A stretch of DNA of 42,947 bases from a bacterium (GTDB taxonomy: Bacteria; Auribacterota; UBA3054). The notes below the pieces were generated by a model. It was given only the letters and a program-made list of their open reading frames with translations, was not told the DNA's origin and searched no databases. The position numbers and the translations under genes were made by a program. Positions 1-9,501 of the stretch are shown piece after piece. The stretch spans positions 1 to 42,947 of the forward strand of contig JAGCTE010000041.1 of the NCBI GenBank assembly GCA_017963805.1, given 5' to 3'. Position 1 is the first letter of the stretch; each line of letters starts with the position of its first letter.

Positions 1-631
1 CCGGGGATAATGGCATCCCTATTGGTAGGCGTATTTTAATTTTGGTTATGACGCTGTCTGTTTTTGTGCGAAAGGTTTGACCAACCAGGAGAATATACTG
101 CGAAATTGCCGCGTTAGCCGTGAAGGAATTGTTAGTGCCAGCTAAAAAACCGGAGTCTAGGAAATACCATTTTTTGTCCCCGGTTGTCAAATGGCCAAGA
201 TAGGTCTGGACATAAGTTTGGAGCGCGTTGATTTCCGATTCAATAGCTTCGAGATCTGACTGAAGAGCATATAAAGTTTGCGCTCTGTCTCCTTGCCCTT
301 CAACACTTGAAATAGAAATGAGTTCAGAGCTTATGTTGGAATAATCGTTTATTATTCTTTGAAGATCCTTTTCCCTTACGAAACGTTCATCATCGCTAAG
401 ATCGGATAAGCCCAACTGAAGATCGACTATTGAGTCGGCGCAGGATTCGGCATTACTTTTGATCCGTTCTATTGTAAGTTTGAGATCTTCAAAGTCGTTG
501 GTGGTAATAAAGGCTTCTTTTGTCAGGCCTTGGAGAGTATCAGCGTTTATCTCTTCTGATAATACGCAACTAGCCACCAACGCATTATACGCTAAAAAGA
601 AAATAAGAAGGTATTGAAGAACTCCAATCAT
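1..631 (-). CDS. Putative secreted or lipoprotein, coiled-coil rich (partial, 3' end outside window)
   Basis: The frame is open from an ATG at 629-631 on the minus strand to the window edge, about 210 codons, so the C-terminus is missing. The N-terminus has a hydrophobic stretch (YLLIFFLAYNALVASC) in which VAS-C fits a lipobox, so lipidation at that Cys is plausible; ordinary Sec cleavage is the alternative. The mature part is polar with heptad-like spacing (ITTNDFEDLKLTIERIKS, LQSDLEAIESEINALQTYV), suggesting a coiled coil. I do not recognise the family. It lies downstream of the glycyl radical enzyme pair on the same strand, but a terminator-like hairpin separates them, so it is probably its own unit. 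It is more A+T-rich than its neighbours. Confidence 0.6.
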   Translation of the reverse strand, partial: MIGVLQYLLIFFLAYNALVASCVLSEEINADTLQGLTKEAFITTNDFEDLKLTIERIKSNAESCADSIVDLQLGLSDLSDDERFVREKDLQRIINDYSNISSELISISSVEGQGDRAQTLYALQSDLEAIESEINALQTYVQTYLGHLTTGDKKWYFLDSGFLAGTNNSFTANAAISQYILLVGQTFRTKTDSVITKIKIRLPIGMPLSP

Positions 632-675
632 AACTCGACTCAGCTTTTTGTTTATTTTCGCATAAGACTAACTAA

Positions 676-691
676 AAGTCAAGTTTGACTT
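676..691. promoter_or_regulatory. 16-bp inverted repeat upstream of the lipoprotein gene
   Basis: AAGTCAA-GT-TTGACTT is a perfect 7+2+7 palindrome about 45 nt upstream of the gene that starts at 631. The minus strand reads TTGACT within it, which could act as a -35, although no convincing -10 follows. It could be an operator. The 2-nt centre is too tight for a good RNA hairpin unless the loop opens to 4 nt. Confidence 0.35.
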
Positions 692-713
692 GTTTTTATT
701 GCATTTGTCTGGC

Positions 714-789
714 AAAAAAAGACCGCCGAAATGAAGTGAACCACAAATCTGTCCAAGATTTGGGGTTCATATCAAACCGCGGCCTTTTT
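714..789 (-). terminator. Terminator-like hairpin after the activase gene
   Basis: Directly after the stop codon of the minus-strand activase gene, a run of seven A and GGCCGC pairs with GCGGTC and a run of seven T. Inside lies a 13-bp near-perfect stem (GAACCCCAAATCT with AGATTTGTGGTTC). The A and T runs flank both sides, so it could stop transcription in either direction. Confidence 0.75.
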
Positions 790-1542
790 TTATTCCAAAA
801 CGCGGGCTTCTACCGGGCAGAGCTTTCGGAAAGCTTCGAGATCCAGAAGGGTTGGAGCGTTCTCGTCAAAGCCCGGTTCGTACTGTCTTCCGCAGGCGGC
901 GTATTTTCCTCCCGTGACGGGATTGTAGGGGAGGAAATCGACGGAGGTGAGATTATTGAGCTCCCTGGCCAAATTTGCGATGGCGGTCAGGTTTTCTTCG
1001 CTGTCGGTCACGTTCGGGATAAGGGGCAGCCTGAAACAGTAGGGCGTTGCGCATTCTTTGTCGAGGCGCCTGATGTTTTCGAGGATGAGCGCGGAGCCTT
1101 GTCCGGTCCACTGTCTGGCTTTTTCATTATCCAGCACTTTCAATCCTACGTGCAAACTTTCGGATTTTTCCGCCAGGGCCTTCAGCTTTCGGTAATCGCC
1201 GTGGCAGGAGGTGTCGATTATGGAGGGGAGAGCGCTTCCCGTGAGGTCCAGGACCTCCAGGAGAAAGTCGGCCTGCGAAAGGGGTTCGCCTCCGGAAAAA
1301 GTCACGCCGTCCAAAAGCTCTTTTTTGTCCAGGAGATATTTCGCCAGTTTCCGCGGGCTCCAAACCTCTCCCGCCAGCCTTTGTCCGCCGGGAAAAGTCA
1401 GAAGCTCGGGAGCGGGGGATTGGCCTTCCGGACTGTGGCACCACTTGCAGCGCAATGGGCAGCCTTTCAGGAAAACGGTTATCCTGAGCCCGGGACCGTC
1501 GTGGATGGAAGCTTCCGCTATGTCGAAGACGAGGCCCTGCAT
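790..1542 (-). CDS. Glycyl radical enzyme activating enzyme (radical SAM)
   Basis: A 250-residue radical SAM protein of the PFL-activase type. The family uses a [4Fe-4S] cluster and S-adenosylmethionine to abstract a hydrogen from the conserved Gly of a partner enzyme under anoxic conditions. The N-terminus carries HDGPG (14-18) and the cluster motif C28-x3-C32-x2-C35 (CPLRCKWC), with the SAM-binding GGE at 84-86. After the cluster motif the sequence goes straight to ELLTF with no extra Cys-rich ferredoxin insert, so this is the short PFL-AE-like architecture. It starts 2 nt after the glycyl radical enzyme stop codon, so the two are co-transcribed and this is almost certainly the cognate activase. 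Confidence 0.92.
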   Translation of the reverse strand: MQGLVFDIAEASIHDGPGLRITVFLKGCPLRCKWCHSPEGQSPAPELLTFPGGQRLAGEVWSPRKLAKYLLDKKELLDGVTFSGGEPLSQADFLLEVLDLTGSALPSIIDTSCHGDYRKLKALAEKSESLHVGLKVLDNEKARQWTGQGSALILENIRRLDKECATPYCFRLPLIPNVTDSEENLTAIANLARELNNLTSVDFLPYNPVTGGKYAACGRQYEPGFDENAPTLLDLEAFRKLCPVEARVLE

Positions 1543-1544
1543 AA

Positions 1545-3605
1545 TTACGCGCCGAAAGCCTGGCGGCCTATGATCTGATCCTGGTAGGGCTTTGAGAGTT
1601 CTACGAAATAGCCGCTCCAGCCCCAGACGCGGACTATGAGGTCGCGGTAGTTTTCAGGGTGTATTTGGGCGTCGCGAAGTTTGTCTGGGTTCAGGGTGTT
1701 CAATTGCAGCTGCTGGCATCCGAGCTTGACGAAGGCCTGGATAAGCTTGACGACTTTTTGAAGGGCTTCCCCGTTCCTGAAGTAGGCATCCGATAGCTCC
1801 AGCGTAATGGGGCCGCCGTTGCAGAGAGGTCCGTAGTCTATTTTGCCGTAGGTCTCAAGCTCGCTGATCGCTCCCCGGACTTTGACGCCGGGGGAAGGGG
1901 CGAGGCTGGAGCCGATGAAGTCGCCGTATTTGCGGCCGTCGGCGGTGGCTTTCAGTTTCTGGCCTTCCTTTTTCTCGGTCATGAGCACGTAGTGCTGGGC
2001 GGAGCCGGTGCCCGGCCTTATGCGGCCGCCGCGGCCGTTATCCTTGATCTTGGACAGGGTGTCGGCAAAGATCTCGAACAGGCGTTTCAGCAGGGAATCG
2101 GCGTAATCGTCGTTGTTGCCGACCTTGTGAGGGACGTCTTTTATAATTTGCCTCAGCTCCTCGTCGTTCTCGTAGTCGCTTTCCAAGGCGGCCAGGAGTC
2201 TTTCGGGGGAAACTTGCTTTTTCTCAAAGATAAGGTATTTGACCGCCGCCAGGGCGTCGGCGGCGTTGGAAGAGCCGCAGCCGTGGCAGCCGTAGTGGTA
2301 GTGGCTTCCGCCGCCGTTGTTCAGGTCGCGGCCTTTTGCGAGCGTGTTTTTGGAAAAGAGGGAAAGGATGGGATCGGGAAGGAAATACCACTCTCTTTCG
2401 CAAACGCGCTTGAAGCCCTTCGCCTGTTCTTCGAAGGCCTCTTCCAGGCGTTTCATTATGCCGTCGAAATCATCGCCCGCTTTGAGGCCGGATCTGATGG
2501 CGCGGTCGGCGGCCAGGGGGAAATTCATGGCGAAGAGGTTCGGCGTATCGCGGCCGTCCTCCACTACGAACTCCCAGCAGGCCGCGACGGTGTAGTTTCT
2601 GGCGGCCTCCAGATCGTAGCCGAAGCGCACCAGACTATCTATCACCACTTCATCGTTGCTGTATTGGGGGAAGCCAAGACCTCTGCGTGTCAATTTGGCG
2701 GCGGCCATGAGAAGGTCATCCGGAGTGTTTGAATCTACCCTCAGGTTGATCTTGGGGTCGATAAGCCCGATGTCTTCCGAGGCCTCGAGGCACATGTAGG
2801 TCAAAGGATTCACGGCAGGTTTTCCTAGCCTGTCGCAGCCTCCCAGCATCATGCTCTGCCCGTTGTCGCCCAACTGGACGCCTTTGTAAAGATCGGCGTC
2901 CCTCGAAAGGGAAATGAAGAACTCCTCCAGAAGCTCAAAGGCCTCGTCTTTTGTGAGAACGCCTTCCCTCAGGTCTTTTTCCAGGTACGGCCACATGTAT
3001 TGGTCGAAGCGGCCGAAGCCTATGTGCTGGCCGCCCGCCAATCTGATCACGGAGGACACGAAGCGAAGGGACTGCAGGGCTTCGTGGAAACTTTCCGCGG
3101 GAGAGAGGGGGACTTTTTCCAGAAGGGCGCGCTGAATTGGTTCTTCGGCGGCATCGGAGTAACGTTTGGCAAAACCTGCCACGGCGTCTATGGCCGCTAT
3201 GGCGTTGGTCAGGAAATCGACCGCCTCGGGATCGTCACTTTTCTTTTCCAAAGCTTTTTGGCAGGCGGCTCTGCGGCCGAGGAGGCCTTCCTTCAGGAGA
3301 AGGGGCCATTTCGGGGTCAGGTTTTCTATCACGTCGGTGTGCCTGGTCTTGTCCAGGCCGGCCATGGGAAACTCTAGGTTGCCTTCTATGGTTCTGGTGA
3401 AGATGATCCTTTCCCCGGGGAAGACCAGCGGGGTCTCCCTTTCCAGGATATACTCGTACACAAGGCGGCCGCGGGCGTTCAGGCTCAGGCCCTCCGATCG
3501 GGCTTCCAGGTCCTCCGCTATCTCGGCGGAGGAAACGGCGCGCCGGAAGCGGCGGTAATAACCGTTGCGTACGGCTTCTCTCAAGCTTTGCGTTCTCTGG
3601 TTCAT
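1545..3605 (-). CDS. Glycyl radical enzyme, PFL family, substrate unknown
   Basis: A pyruvate-formate-lyase-like glycyl radical enzyme of about 686 residues, oxygen-sensitive by nature of the family. The C-terminal radical-site motif is RVWGWSGYF, whose first Gly is the expected radical residue (about 662). The active-site Cys sits in AACWE (Cys about 343), matching the family C-x-E pattern. It is shorter than the roughly 750-850 residues common for PFL and the diol or choline lyases, so I do not assign a substrate. The frame extends upstream to a GTG at 3677, but a good promoter (TTGCGG-18-TACAAT) occupies 3614-3643 immediately before the ATG at 3605. I therefore chose that ATG, which would make the mRNA essentially leaderless. 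The activase gene follows after 2 nt. Confidence 0.88.
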   Translation of the reverse strand: MNQRTQSLREAVRNGYYRRFRRAVSSAEIAEDLEARSEGLSLNARGRLVYEYILERETPLVFPGERIIFTRTIEGNLEFPMAGLDKTRHTDVIENLTPKWPLLLKEGLLGRRAACQKALEKKSDDPEAVDFLTNAIAAIDAVAGFAKRYSDAAEEPIQRALLEKVPLSPAESFHEALQSLRFVSSVIRLAGGQHIGFGRFDQYMWPYLEKDLREGVLTKDEAFELLEEFFISLSRDADLYKGVQLGDNGQSMMLGGCDRLGKPAVNPLTYMCLEASEDIGLIDPKINLRVDSNTPDDLLMAAAKLTRRGLGFPQYSNDEVVIDSLVRFGYDLEAARNYTVAACWEFVVEDGRDTPNLFAMNFPLAADRAIRSGLKAGDDFDGIMKRLEEAFEEQAKGFKRVCEREWYFLPDPILSLFSKNTLAKGRDLNNGGGSHYHYGCHGCGSSNAADALAAVKYLIFEKKQVSPERLLAALESDYENDEELRQIIKDVPHKVGNNDDYADSLLKRLFEIFADTLSKIKDNGRGGRIRPGTGSAQHYVLMTEKKEGQKLKATADGRKYGDFIGSSLAPSPGVKVRGAISELETYGKIDYGPLCNGGPITLELSDAYFRNGEALQKVVKLIQAFVKLGCQQLQLNTLNPDKLRDAQIHPENYRDLIVRVWGWSGYFVELSKPYQDQIIGRQAFGA

Positions 3606-3613
3606 TTGAGAAT

Positions 3614-3643
3614 ATTGTAGCATAAGCGAAAGCGGTTCCGCAA
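3614..3643 (-). promoter_or_regulatory. Promoter of the glycyl radical enzyme operon (leaderless start)
   Basis: The minus strand reads TTGCGG, an 18-nt spacer ending in TGC, then TACAAT, so there is also an extended -10. The -10 ends 8 nt before the ATG at 3605, which places transcription start at or within about 2 nt of the start codon. There is no room for a ribosome binding site. Confidence 0.6.
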
Positions 3644-3753
3644 AGTGAAAATCCGGTCTTTTGAACGGCTTTTGCACAGGGCTTTTTATGGACGCATACC
3701 GCTTTATTGGAATTGTTTAAGCTGTATGGGGGAGGGGACGGGTTAGGTGGTAC

Positions 3754-3782
3754 TTGAATTTAAACACCCTTTCTGATATTAT
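3754..3782 (+). promoter_or_regulatory. Promoter of the tuf-ribosomal superoperon
   Basis: TTGAAT, a 17-nt spacer and TATTAT form a near-consensus sigma-70 promoter in the divergent intergenic space (3606-3991) between the glycyl radical enzyme and tuf. Transcription would start near 3789, leaving a leader of about 200 nt before tuf. No other gene precedes tuf on this strand, so this probably drives the long operon. Confidence 0.65.
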
Positions 3783-3991
3783 TGTCTTCACCCATCGTGA
3801 AAAAGCGCGAAAGCGTTTTCCAGCGGTGCTGAAAAAAACATACCTCATACGCGTCGCGAATAGATGCAGACGCTAACGAAGATCTAGACACCGAATAGAT
3901 GGATGTCTTGTCAGAAGTGAAAATATGTGGTTAACAACATATAAAAAATTTTTTTAATTCATTACATAATCCAAACCATTGGAGAAATTTT
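3783..3991 (+). other. About 200-nt 5' leader of the tuf operon, with a GAAA-tetraloop hairpin
   Basis: Near the predicted 5' end, AAAGCGC-GAAA-GCGTTTT at 3802-3819 forms a 7-bp stem (one G-U pair) capped by a GNRA tetraloop. Further down, GAATAGATG occurs twice (about 3858 and 3893), and an A+T-rich run (AAAAAATTTTTTTAATT) precedes tuf. The stem could stabilise the transcript or take part in ribosomal-protein autoregulation; neither can be told from sequence. A weak GGAG lies before the tuf ATG. No small ORF looked convincing. Confidence 0.4.
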
Positions 3992-5191
<1,200 letters not shown>

Positions 5192-5211
5192 TTAGTAATT
5201 AGGAAATAATA

Positions 5212-5526
5212 ATGTCTGACGAACAGCGCATTAGGATCAAACTGCGCGCGTATGACCATCGCGTGCTTGACGCTTCCACGCAGGATATCGTCGAGACGGC
5301 AAAGAGTACCGGGGCCCTCGTTACGGGCCCCATACCCCTGCCGACGCAGATTGAAAAATACACCGTGAACCGCAGCCCGCACGTCGATAAGAAGAGCCGC
5401 GAACAGTTCGAACAGAGGACTCATAACCGCCTCATCGACATCGTCTGCCCGACTGCCAAGACAGTTGACGGCTTGAAAAAGCTGAATCTGCCCGCCGGTG
5501 TTGACATCCAGATCAAGGTGCTCTAA
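5212..5526 (+). CDS. rpsJ: 30S ribosomal protein S10
   Basis: S10 sits in the 30S head and, in other bacteria, doubles as NusE in antitermination. The 104-residue product has the usual length and typical features ([16 protein letters not shown] near the N-terminus, GPIPLPT, and [14 protein letters not shown] at the C-terminus). The ATG is preceded by AGGAAATAATA. It follows tuf and opens the S10 gene block in the normal order. Confidence 0.97.
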   Translation: MSDEQRIRIKLRAYDHRVLDASTQDIVETAKSTGALVTGPIPLPTQIEKYTVNRSPHVDKKSREQFEQRTHNRLIDIVCPTAKTVDGLKKLNLPAGVDIQIKVL

Positions 5527-5570
5527 CTTAGGGCGCTCTCATTTGAAGAAGTAATAATAGAGGAAAAGCA

Positions 5571-6209
5571 ATGCTGCTTGGAAGAAAGATAGGAATGACG
5601 CAAGTCTACCGCGAAGACGGAACGGCCGTGGCCGTGACCGTCGTTCAGGCCGGACCCTGCGTCGTGTTGCAGAAGAAGCCTGCCGAAAAGAACGGCGGCG
5701 TGAACGCAGTGCAGCTTGGATTTGAACCGATAAAGGATAAAGCCGCGAAGAAGCCGCAGCTCGGACACGCCAAGAAGGCCGGTCAGGCCCAGGCTTACCG
5801 TTTCTGCCGCGATATGCGCGTGGAAAACCTGGACGACTACGAAGTCGGCCAGACCATCGGCGTCGAGCAGTTCACGGTCGGCCAGACGGTCGACGTGATC
5901 GGCACCTCCCGCGGTATGGGCTACCAGGGCGTCATCAAGCGCCACCATCATCATGGCGGCGGCGACGCTCACGGCTCCATGTTCCACCGTTCCACCGGCG
6001 GTATCAGCTCAAGCGCGTATCCTTCACGTGTTTTCAAACTGCGCGGCATGCCCGGTCAGATGGGCAATGAGCGCGTCACTGTCCAGAGCCTGACGGTTGA
6101 GACGATCGATGCCAATGAGAATCTGATCGCCATCCGCGGCGCTGTTCCGGGCCCCAAGACCGGTCTCGTGATCGTCCGCCCGGGCGTTAAAGCCAAGGTT
6201 CAGAAATAA
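5571..6209 (+). CDS. rplC: 50S ribosomal protein L3
   Basis: L3 is an early-assembling 50S protein whose extended loop reaches towards the peptidyl transferase centre. The 212-residue product begins with MLLGRKIGMTQVYREDG and contains the tip-loop signature (KRHHHHGGGDAHGS, then PGQMGNERVT), all standard. It has a good AGAGGAAAAG ribosome binding site. A 44-nt gap separates it from rpsJ. Confidence 0.97.
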   Translation: MLLGRKIGMTQVYREDGTAVAVTVVQAGPCVVLQKKPAEKNGGVNAVQLGFEPIKDKAAKKPQLGHAKKAGQAQAYRFCRDMRVENLDDYEVGQTIGVEQFTVGQTVDVIGTSRGMGYQGVIKRHHHHGGGDAHGSMFHRSTGGISSSAYPSRVFKLRGMPGQMGNERVTVQSLTVETIDANENLIAIRGAVPGPKTGLVIVRPGVKAKVQK

Positions 6210-6225
6210 AAAGGAACTATAATAA

Positions 6226-6873
6226 ATGGCATCATTAACAAAGATTAACATCGCGGGCGAGAAGACGGGCACTGTGGAAGTCAATGAAACTTTCATGAAC
6301 TTCCCCTACAATCCCGAACTCGTGCATGACTGTGTGGTCGCTCAGCTGGCCAACAAGCGTCAGGGCAACGCCTCTACGCTGACCAAGTCTGAAGTGAACC
6401 TCACGAAGAAGAAACCTTTCCGTCAGAAAGGCACCGGCAATGCCCGCGCCGGTTATTTCGCTTCCCCTGTGAGGCGCGGCGGCGGCATCGCCCACGGCCC
6501 TCATCCCAGAAGCTATGAACTGAAGATAAACAAAAAGCAGCGCCGCATCGCCCTTTACGGCACGATCGCCCAGATGATGCGCGACGGCTCCGTTTCCGTG
6601 ATCGCGGACTGGAATATGGAGAAGCCCCAGACGAAAGTCGTGGCCGGCCTCAAGAAAGCCCTCGAATCCCGCAAACTGATGCTGGTCGGACTTCCCGGCG
6701 ACGAAAACGCCTGCCTGTCCACCCGCAACATCGAGAACGCGCTCTTCGTCATCACCGACCGCGTGAACGTTTTCGATCTTGTCAACGCCACTGAGGTGGT
6801 TCTCTCCGAAGCAGCCTGCAAGGTTCTTGAAGAGCGCTTCCTGGCCAGCCAGAACATCAAGGAGGCCAAATGA
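6226..6873 (+). CDS. rplD: 50S ribosomal protein L4
   Basis: L4 lines the peptide exit tunnel. In enterobacteria it also represses the S10 operon, but whether that happens here is unknown. The 215-residue product has the tunnel-loop region rich in Arg, Lys and Gly (KKPFRQKGTGNARAGYFASP, about residues 64-83) and RGGGIAHGP. It ends in an ATGA overlap with rplW, implying translational coupling. Confidence 0.96.
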   Translation: MASLTKINIAGEKTGTVEVNETFMNFPYNPELVHDCVVAQLANKRQGNASTLTKSEVNLTKKKPFRQKGTGNARAGYFASPVRRGGGIAHGPHPRSYELKINKKQRRIALYGTIAQMMRDGSVSVIADWNMEKPQTKVVAGLKKALESRKLMLVGLPGDENACLSTRNIENALFVITDRVNVFDLVNATEVVLSEAACKVLEERFLASQNIKEAK

Positions 6874-7151
6874 AGAATCCCTCTGAAGTTATCAAGAGCC
6901 AGATCATCTCGGAAAAGGGGACTTTCCTCGCCGAGACCGCCAATCAGTACATCTTCAAGGTAGCCGCTGACGCTAACAAGATCGAAGTCAAAGCCGCCGT
7001 CGAGGCGCTTTACCAGGTCAAAGTCGTTGAAGTGCAGATCCTGAACCGAGTCGGCAAAGAACGCCGCCGCGGCCTCAAGATCGGCCATGTTCCCGGATAC
7101 CGCCGCGCCATCGTGCGCCTCGCTTCCGGCAACTCCATCAGCTTGACGTAA
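6870..7151 (+). CDS. rplW: 50S ribosomal protein L23
   Basis: L23 lies at the tunnel exit, where SRP and trigger factor dock in other bacteria. The 93-residue product has the compact bacterial fold (SQIISEKGTFLAETANQYIF, then VEALYQVKVVEVQI) and normal length. Its ATG overlaps the rplD stop by 4 nt and is preceded by AAGGAGG within the rplD end, a strong binding site. Confidence 0.96.
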   Translation: MKNPSEVIKSQIISEKGTFLAETANQYIFKVAADANKIEVKAAVEALYQVKVVEVQILNRVGKERRRGLKIGHVPGYRRAIVRLASGNSISLT

Positions 7152-7186
7152 AAATTGGCTTCACAGTTAGGAACTAAACTAGAATT

Positions 7187-8026
7187 ATGGCAATCAAAAA
7201 ATACAAACCCACAACCCCCTCAAGGCGCCACATGTCCAACATCTCGCGCGAGGACCTCTACAAAGAGGGCCCCGAGCAGAGTCTTGTGGTCAAACTGAAA
7301 AGCCATGCGGGTCGTGACGCCTACGGACACGTCTCAATGAGACACCAGGGCGGTCACCACAAACGCTTGTATCGTCTGATCGACTTCAAGCGCGACAAAG
7401 ACGGCATCCCCGGCACCGTCGCGCGCATCGAATACGATCCTTATCGTACGGCTCACATCGCCCTCATCAACTATAAGGACGGCGAAAAGCGTTACATCAT
7501 TGCCCCGGAAGGCATCGCGGTCGGCAACACGATCATGTCCGGCGACGAGTGCGAATTCAACGTCGGCAACACCATGCCGCTTTCCCGCATTCCTTTGGGC
7601 ACCCAGATCCACAACATCGAACTGATCCCCGGTCAGGGCGGTAAATTAGTGCGCAGCGCCGGCTGCTTCGCCACCCTTATGGCGAAGGAAGGCAAGTTCG
7701 CCCATGTCCGCATGGGCAGCGGCGAAGTGCGCCTGATCCCCCTGGAAGCGCGCGCCACTATCGGCGTGGTCGGCAACAGAGACCATGAGAAGGTCTCCCT
7801 TGGCAAAGCCGGCCGCAACCGTTGGCGCGGCATCAGGCCGAGCGTCAGAGGCGTTGCCATGAACCCGATCGACCACCCGATGGGCGGCGGCGAAGGCCGC
7901 GCCTCCGGCGGTCATCCGACTACGCCCTGGGGCAAGAGGAGTTTGGGACGCAAGACCAGAACGCGCTCCAAGAGAAGCGATTACATTATAAAACGACGGA
8001 CGAAAGGCTATGGCTCGATCAATTAA
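7187..8026 (+). CDS. rplB: 50S ribosomal protein L2
   Basis: L2 is needed for subunit association and peptidyl transferase assembly. The 279-residue product has usual length, with [19 protein letters not shown] near the N-terminus and the conserved C-terminal segment [19 protein letters not shown]. The His of that segment, implicated in activity in other bacteria, is present. Its 3' end overlaps rpsS by 17 nt in a different frame. Confidence 0.97.
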   Translation: MAIKKYKPTTPSRRHMSNISREDLYKEGPEQSLVVKLKSHAGRDAYGHVSMRHQGGHHKRLYRLIDFKRDKDGIPGTVARIEYDPYRTAHIALINYKDGEKRYIIAPEGIAVGNTIMSGDECEFNVGNTMPLSRIPLGTQIHNIELIPGQGGKLVRSAGCFATLMAKEGKFAHVRMGSGEVRLIPLEARATIGVVGNRDHEKVSLGKAGRNRWRGIRPSVRGVAMNPIDHPMGGGEGRASGGHPTTPWGKRSLGRKTRTRSKRSDYIIKRRTKGYGSIN

Positions 8027-8291
8027 AAAAGGACCTTATGTCGAAGACAAACTGCTGGTCAAGATCCAGCGTTTGACCGAGAGCGGCGAACACAGACCTA
8101 TCAAGACCTGGTCCCGCCGTTCGATGGTAACCCCGGAATTCGTGGGACACACATTCCTGGTCCACGATGGCAGAAAGCATGTGTCAGTCTTCATTACGGA
8201 GAACATGGTGGGGCATAAGCTCGGCGAATTCGCGCCGACTCGCACGTTCCGCCAGCACAGCGGCAGCAAGGGTAAGAAGCCCGGTGAATAA
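8010..8291 (+). CDS. rpsS: 30S ribosomal protein S19
   Basis: S19 pairs with S13 in the 30S head near the A site. The 93-residue product starts [16 protein letters not shown], the universal S19 beginning, and carries [19 protein letters not shown] and [13 protein letters not shown]. The start codon is inside rplB, 17 nt before its stop, with GAAAGG as a plausible binding site. Confidence 0.97.
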   Translation: MARSIKKGPYVEDKLLVKIQRLTESGEHRPIKTWSRRSMVTPEFVGHTFLVHDGRKHVSVFITENMVGHKLGEFAPTRTFRQHSGSKGKKPGE

Positions 8292-8324
8292 TACCGAAAT
8301 TAGTTAAAGAAGGAAAATAGACAC

Positions 8325-8654
8325 ATGGAAGCGAAAGCAATTGCTAAGACGGTGAGAATCTCACCAACCAAGGCGCGCCTGGTCACTAACCTGATCTCCA
8401 AAAAGGCCGTTCCTGAGGCTCTCCGCATCCTTGACGCGACGCCGAAAAAGGCTTCCCGTCTCGTGGTGAAGGTCCTCAAGTCCGCCGTGGCCAACGCCGG
8501 CGCCTCTATCCTGCCCGAAGACCTCGTCGTGAAATCCGCGACCGTCGACGGCGGACCGACCATGAAACGTTTTCGTCCGGCCTCCAGAGGCCGTGCGAAC
8601 AGGATCATCAAACGCACTAGCCACATCACCGTGACGGTGACGGACGAGCGCTAA
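8325..8654 (+). CDS. rplV: 50S ribosomal protein L22
   Basis: L22 lines the exit tunnel with L4. The 109-residue product starts [24 protein letters not shown], typical of L22, and has the beta-hairpin region ending [20 protein letters not shown]. Unlike many bacterial operons, it is followed by a 109-nt gap with a promoter rather than running straight into rpsC. Confidence 0.96.
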   Translation: MEAKAIAKTVRISPTKARLVTNLISKKAVPEALRILDATPKKASRLVVKVLKSAVANAGASILPEDLVVKSATVDGGPTMKRFRPASRGRANRIIKRTSHITVTVTDER

Positions 8655-8674
8655 AAATCTAAGAAAACCGGTCC

Positions 8675-8703
8675 TTGATTTACAGGGGCCATAATGGTAT
8701 AAT
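8675..8703 (+). promoter_or_regulatory. Internal promoter between rplV and rpsC
   Basis: TTGATT, a 17-nt spacer and a perfect TATAAT lie in the 109-nt gap between rplV and rpsC. Predicted transcription start is near 8710, giving a leader of about 54 nt. This would let rpsC and the genes after it be transcribed independently of the tuf promoter. Confidence 0.65.
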
Positions 8704-8763
8704 CTCTGTCACTATTTCGGTAAATAAACACCGCAAAAACAGAGAGAACCGGAGTTAAATCCA

Positions 8764-9471
8764 GTGGGACAAAAAGTAAATCCGATAGGTCTGCGCATCG
8801 CTCTTAACCGCGACTGGCAGTCGAAGTGGTACGCGCCGAGCAAAGAGTTTGGCGCCATGCTGATAGAGGATCTGAAGATCCGCGATTTCGTCAAGCGTAA
8901 ACTCTACGCTTCGGGCGTTGCTCACGTTAAGATCGAGCGCGTCACCGACCGTATCCGCGTGACCGTCTACACGGCCCGCCCGGGTCTGGTCATCGGCACG
9001 AAAGGCGGCGACATCAACAAGCTGCGCGATGAACTGAAGCAGTTCACCAAGCGCGACATCTACATTGAGATCGAAGAGATCAAGCGCCCGGAACTGGAAG
9101 CCCAGCTCGTGGCGGAAGGCGTCGCCCAGCAGCTCGAGAAACGCGCCTCTTACAAGCGCGTCCTTAAGCGCAGCTCCCAGCTCGCCATGGATATGGGCGC
9201 CCTTGGCATCCGTATCGTCGTGAGCGGCCGTCTCGGCGGCGCTGAAATCGCCCGCACCGAATCCATCCGCGTCGGCAAAGTGCCTCTGCACACCTTGAGA
9301 GCGGACATCGATTTCGGTTTCGCCGAAGCCCGCACGACTTACGGCGCCATCGGCTGCAAAGTCTGGATCTCCCGCAACGACAAGGCCCTGGAAGAGAAGG
9401 CCGAGCGCCGTCCCTCCAAGCCCAGAGCCCCCCGCGGCCCGAGAGCTCCCCGCGCCGAGAAGGCCAAGTAA
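8764..9471 (+). CDS. rpsC: 30S ribosomal protein S3
   Basis: S3 forms part of the mRNA entry tunnel and contains a KH domain. The 235-residue product starts from GTG (GQKVNPIGLRIALNRDWQSKWYA, universal) and has the KH segment PGLVIGTKGGDINKLRDELKQ at about 73-93. The last 25 or so residues are a Pro, Arg and Lys-rich tail (RAPRGPRAPRAEKAK) beyond the conserved core, a common but variable extension. A strong internal promoter lies just upstream. Confidence 0.97.
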   Translation: MGQKVNPIGLRIALNRDWQSKWYAPSKEFGAMLIEDLKIRDFVKRKLYASGVAHVKIERVTDRIRVTVYTARPGLVIGTKGGDINKLRDELKQFTKRDIYIEIEEIKRPELEAQLVAEGVAQQLEKRASYKRVLKRSSQLAMDMGALGIRIVVSGRLGGAEIARTESIRVGKVPLHTLRADIDFGFAEARTTYGAIGCKVWISRNDKALEEKAERRPSKPRAPRGPRAPRAEKAK

Positions 9472-9501
9472 CAGAGAATAATTTGAGAAGGAAGATAGAT
9501 T

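Noticed and set aside
685..1578. 297-codon plus-strand ORF
   Set aside because: It runs opposite the activase gene, whose radical SAM motifs are clear, and starts within a terminator hairpin.
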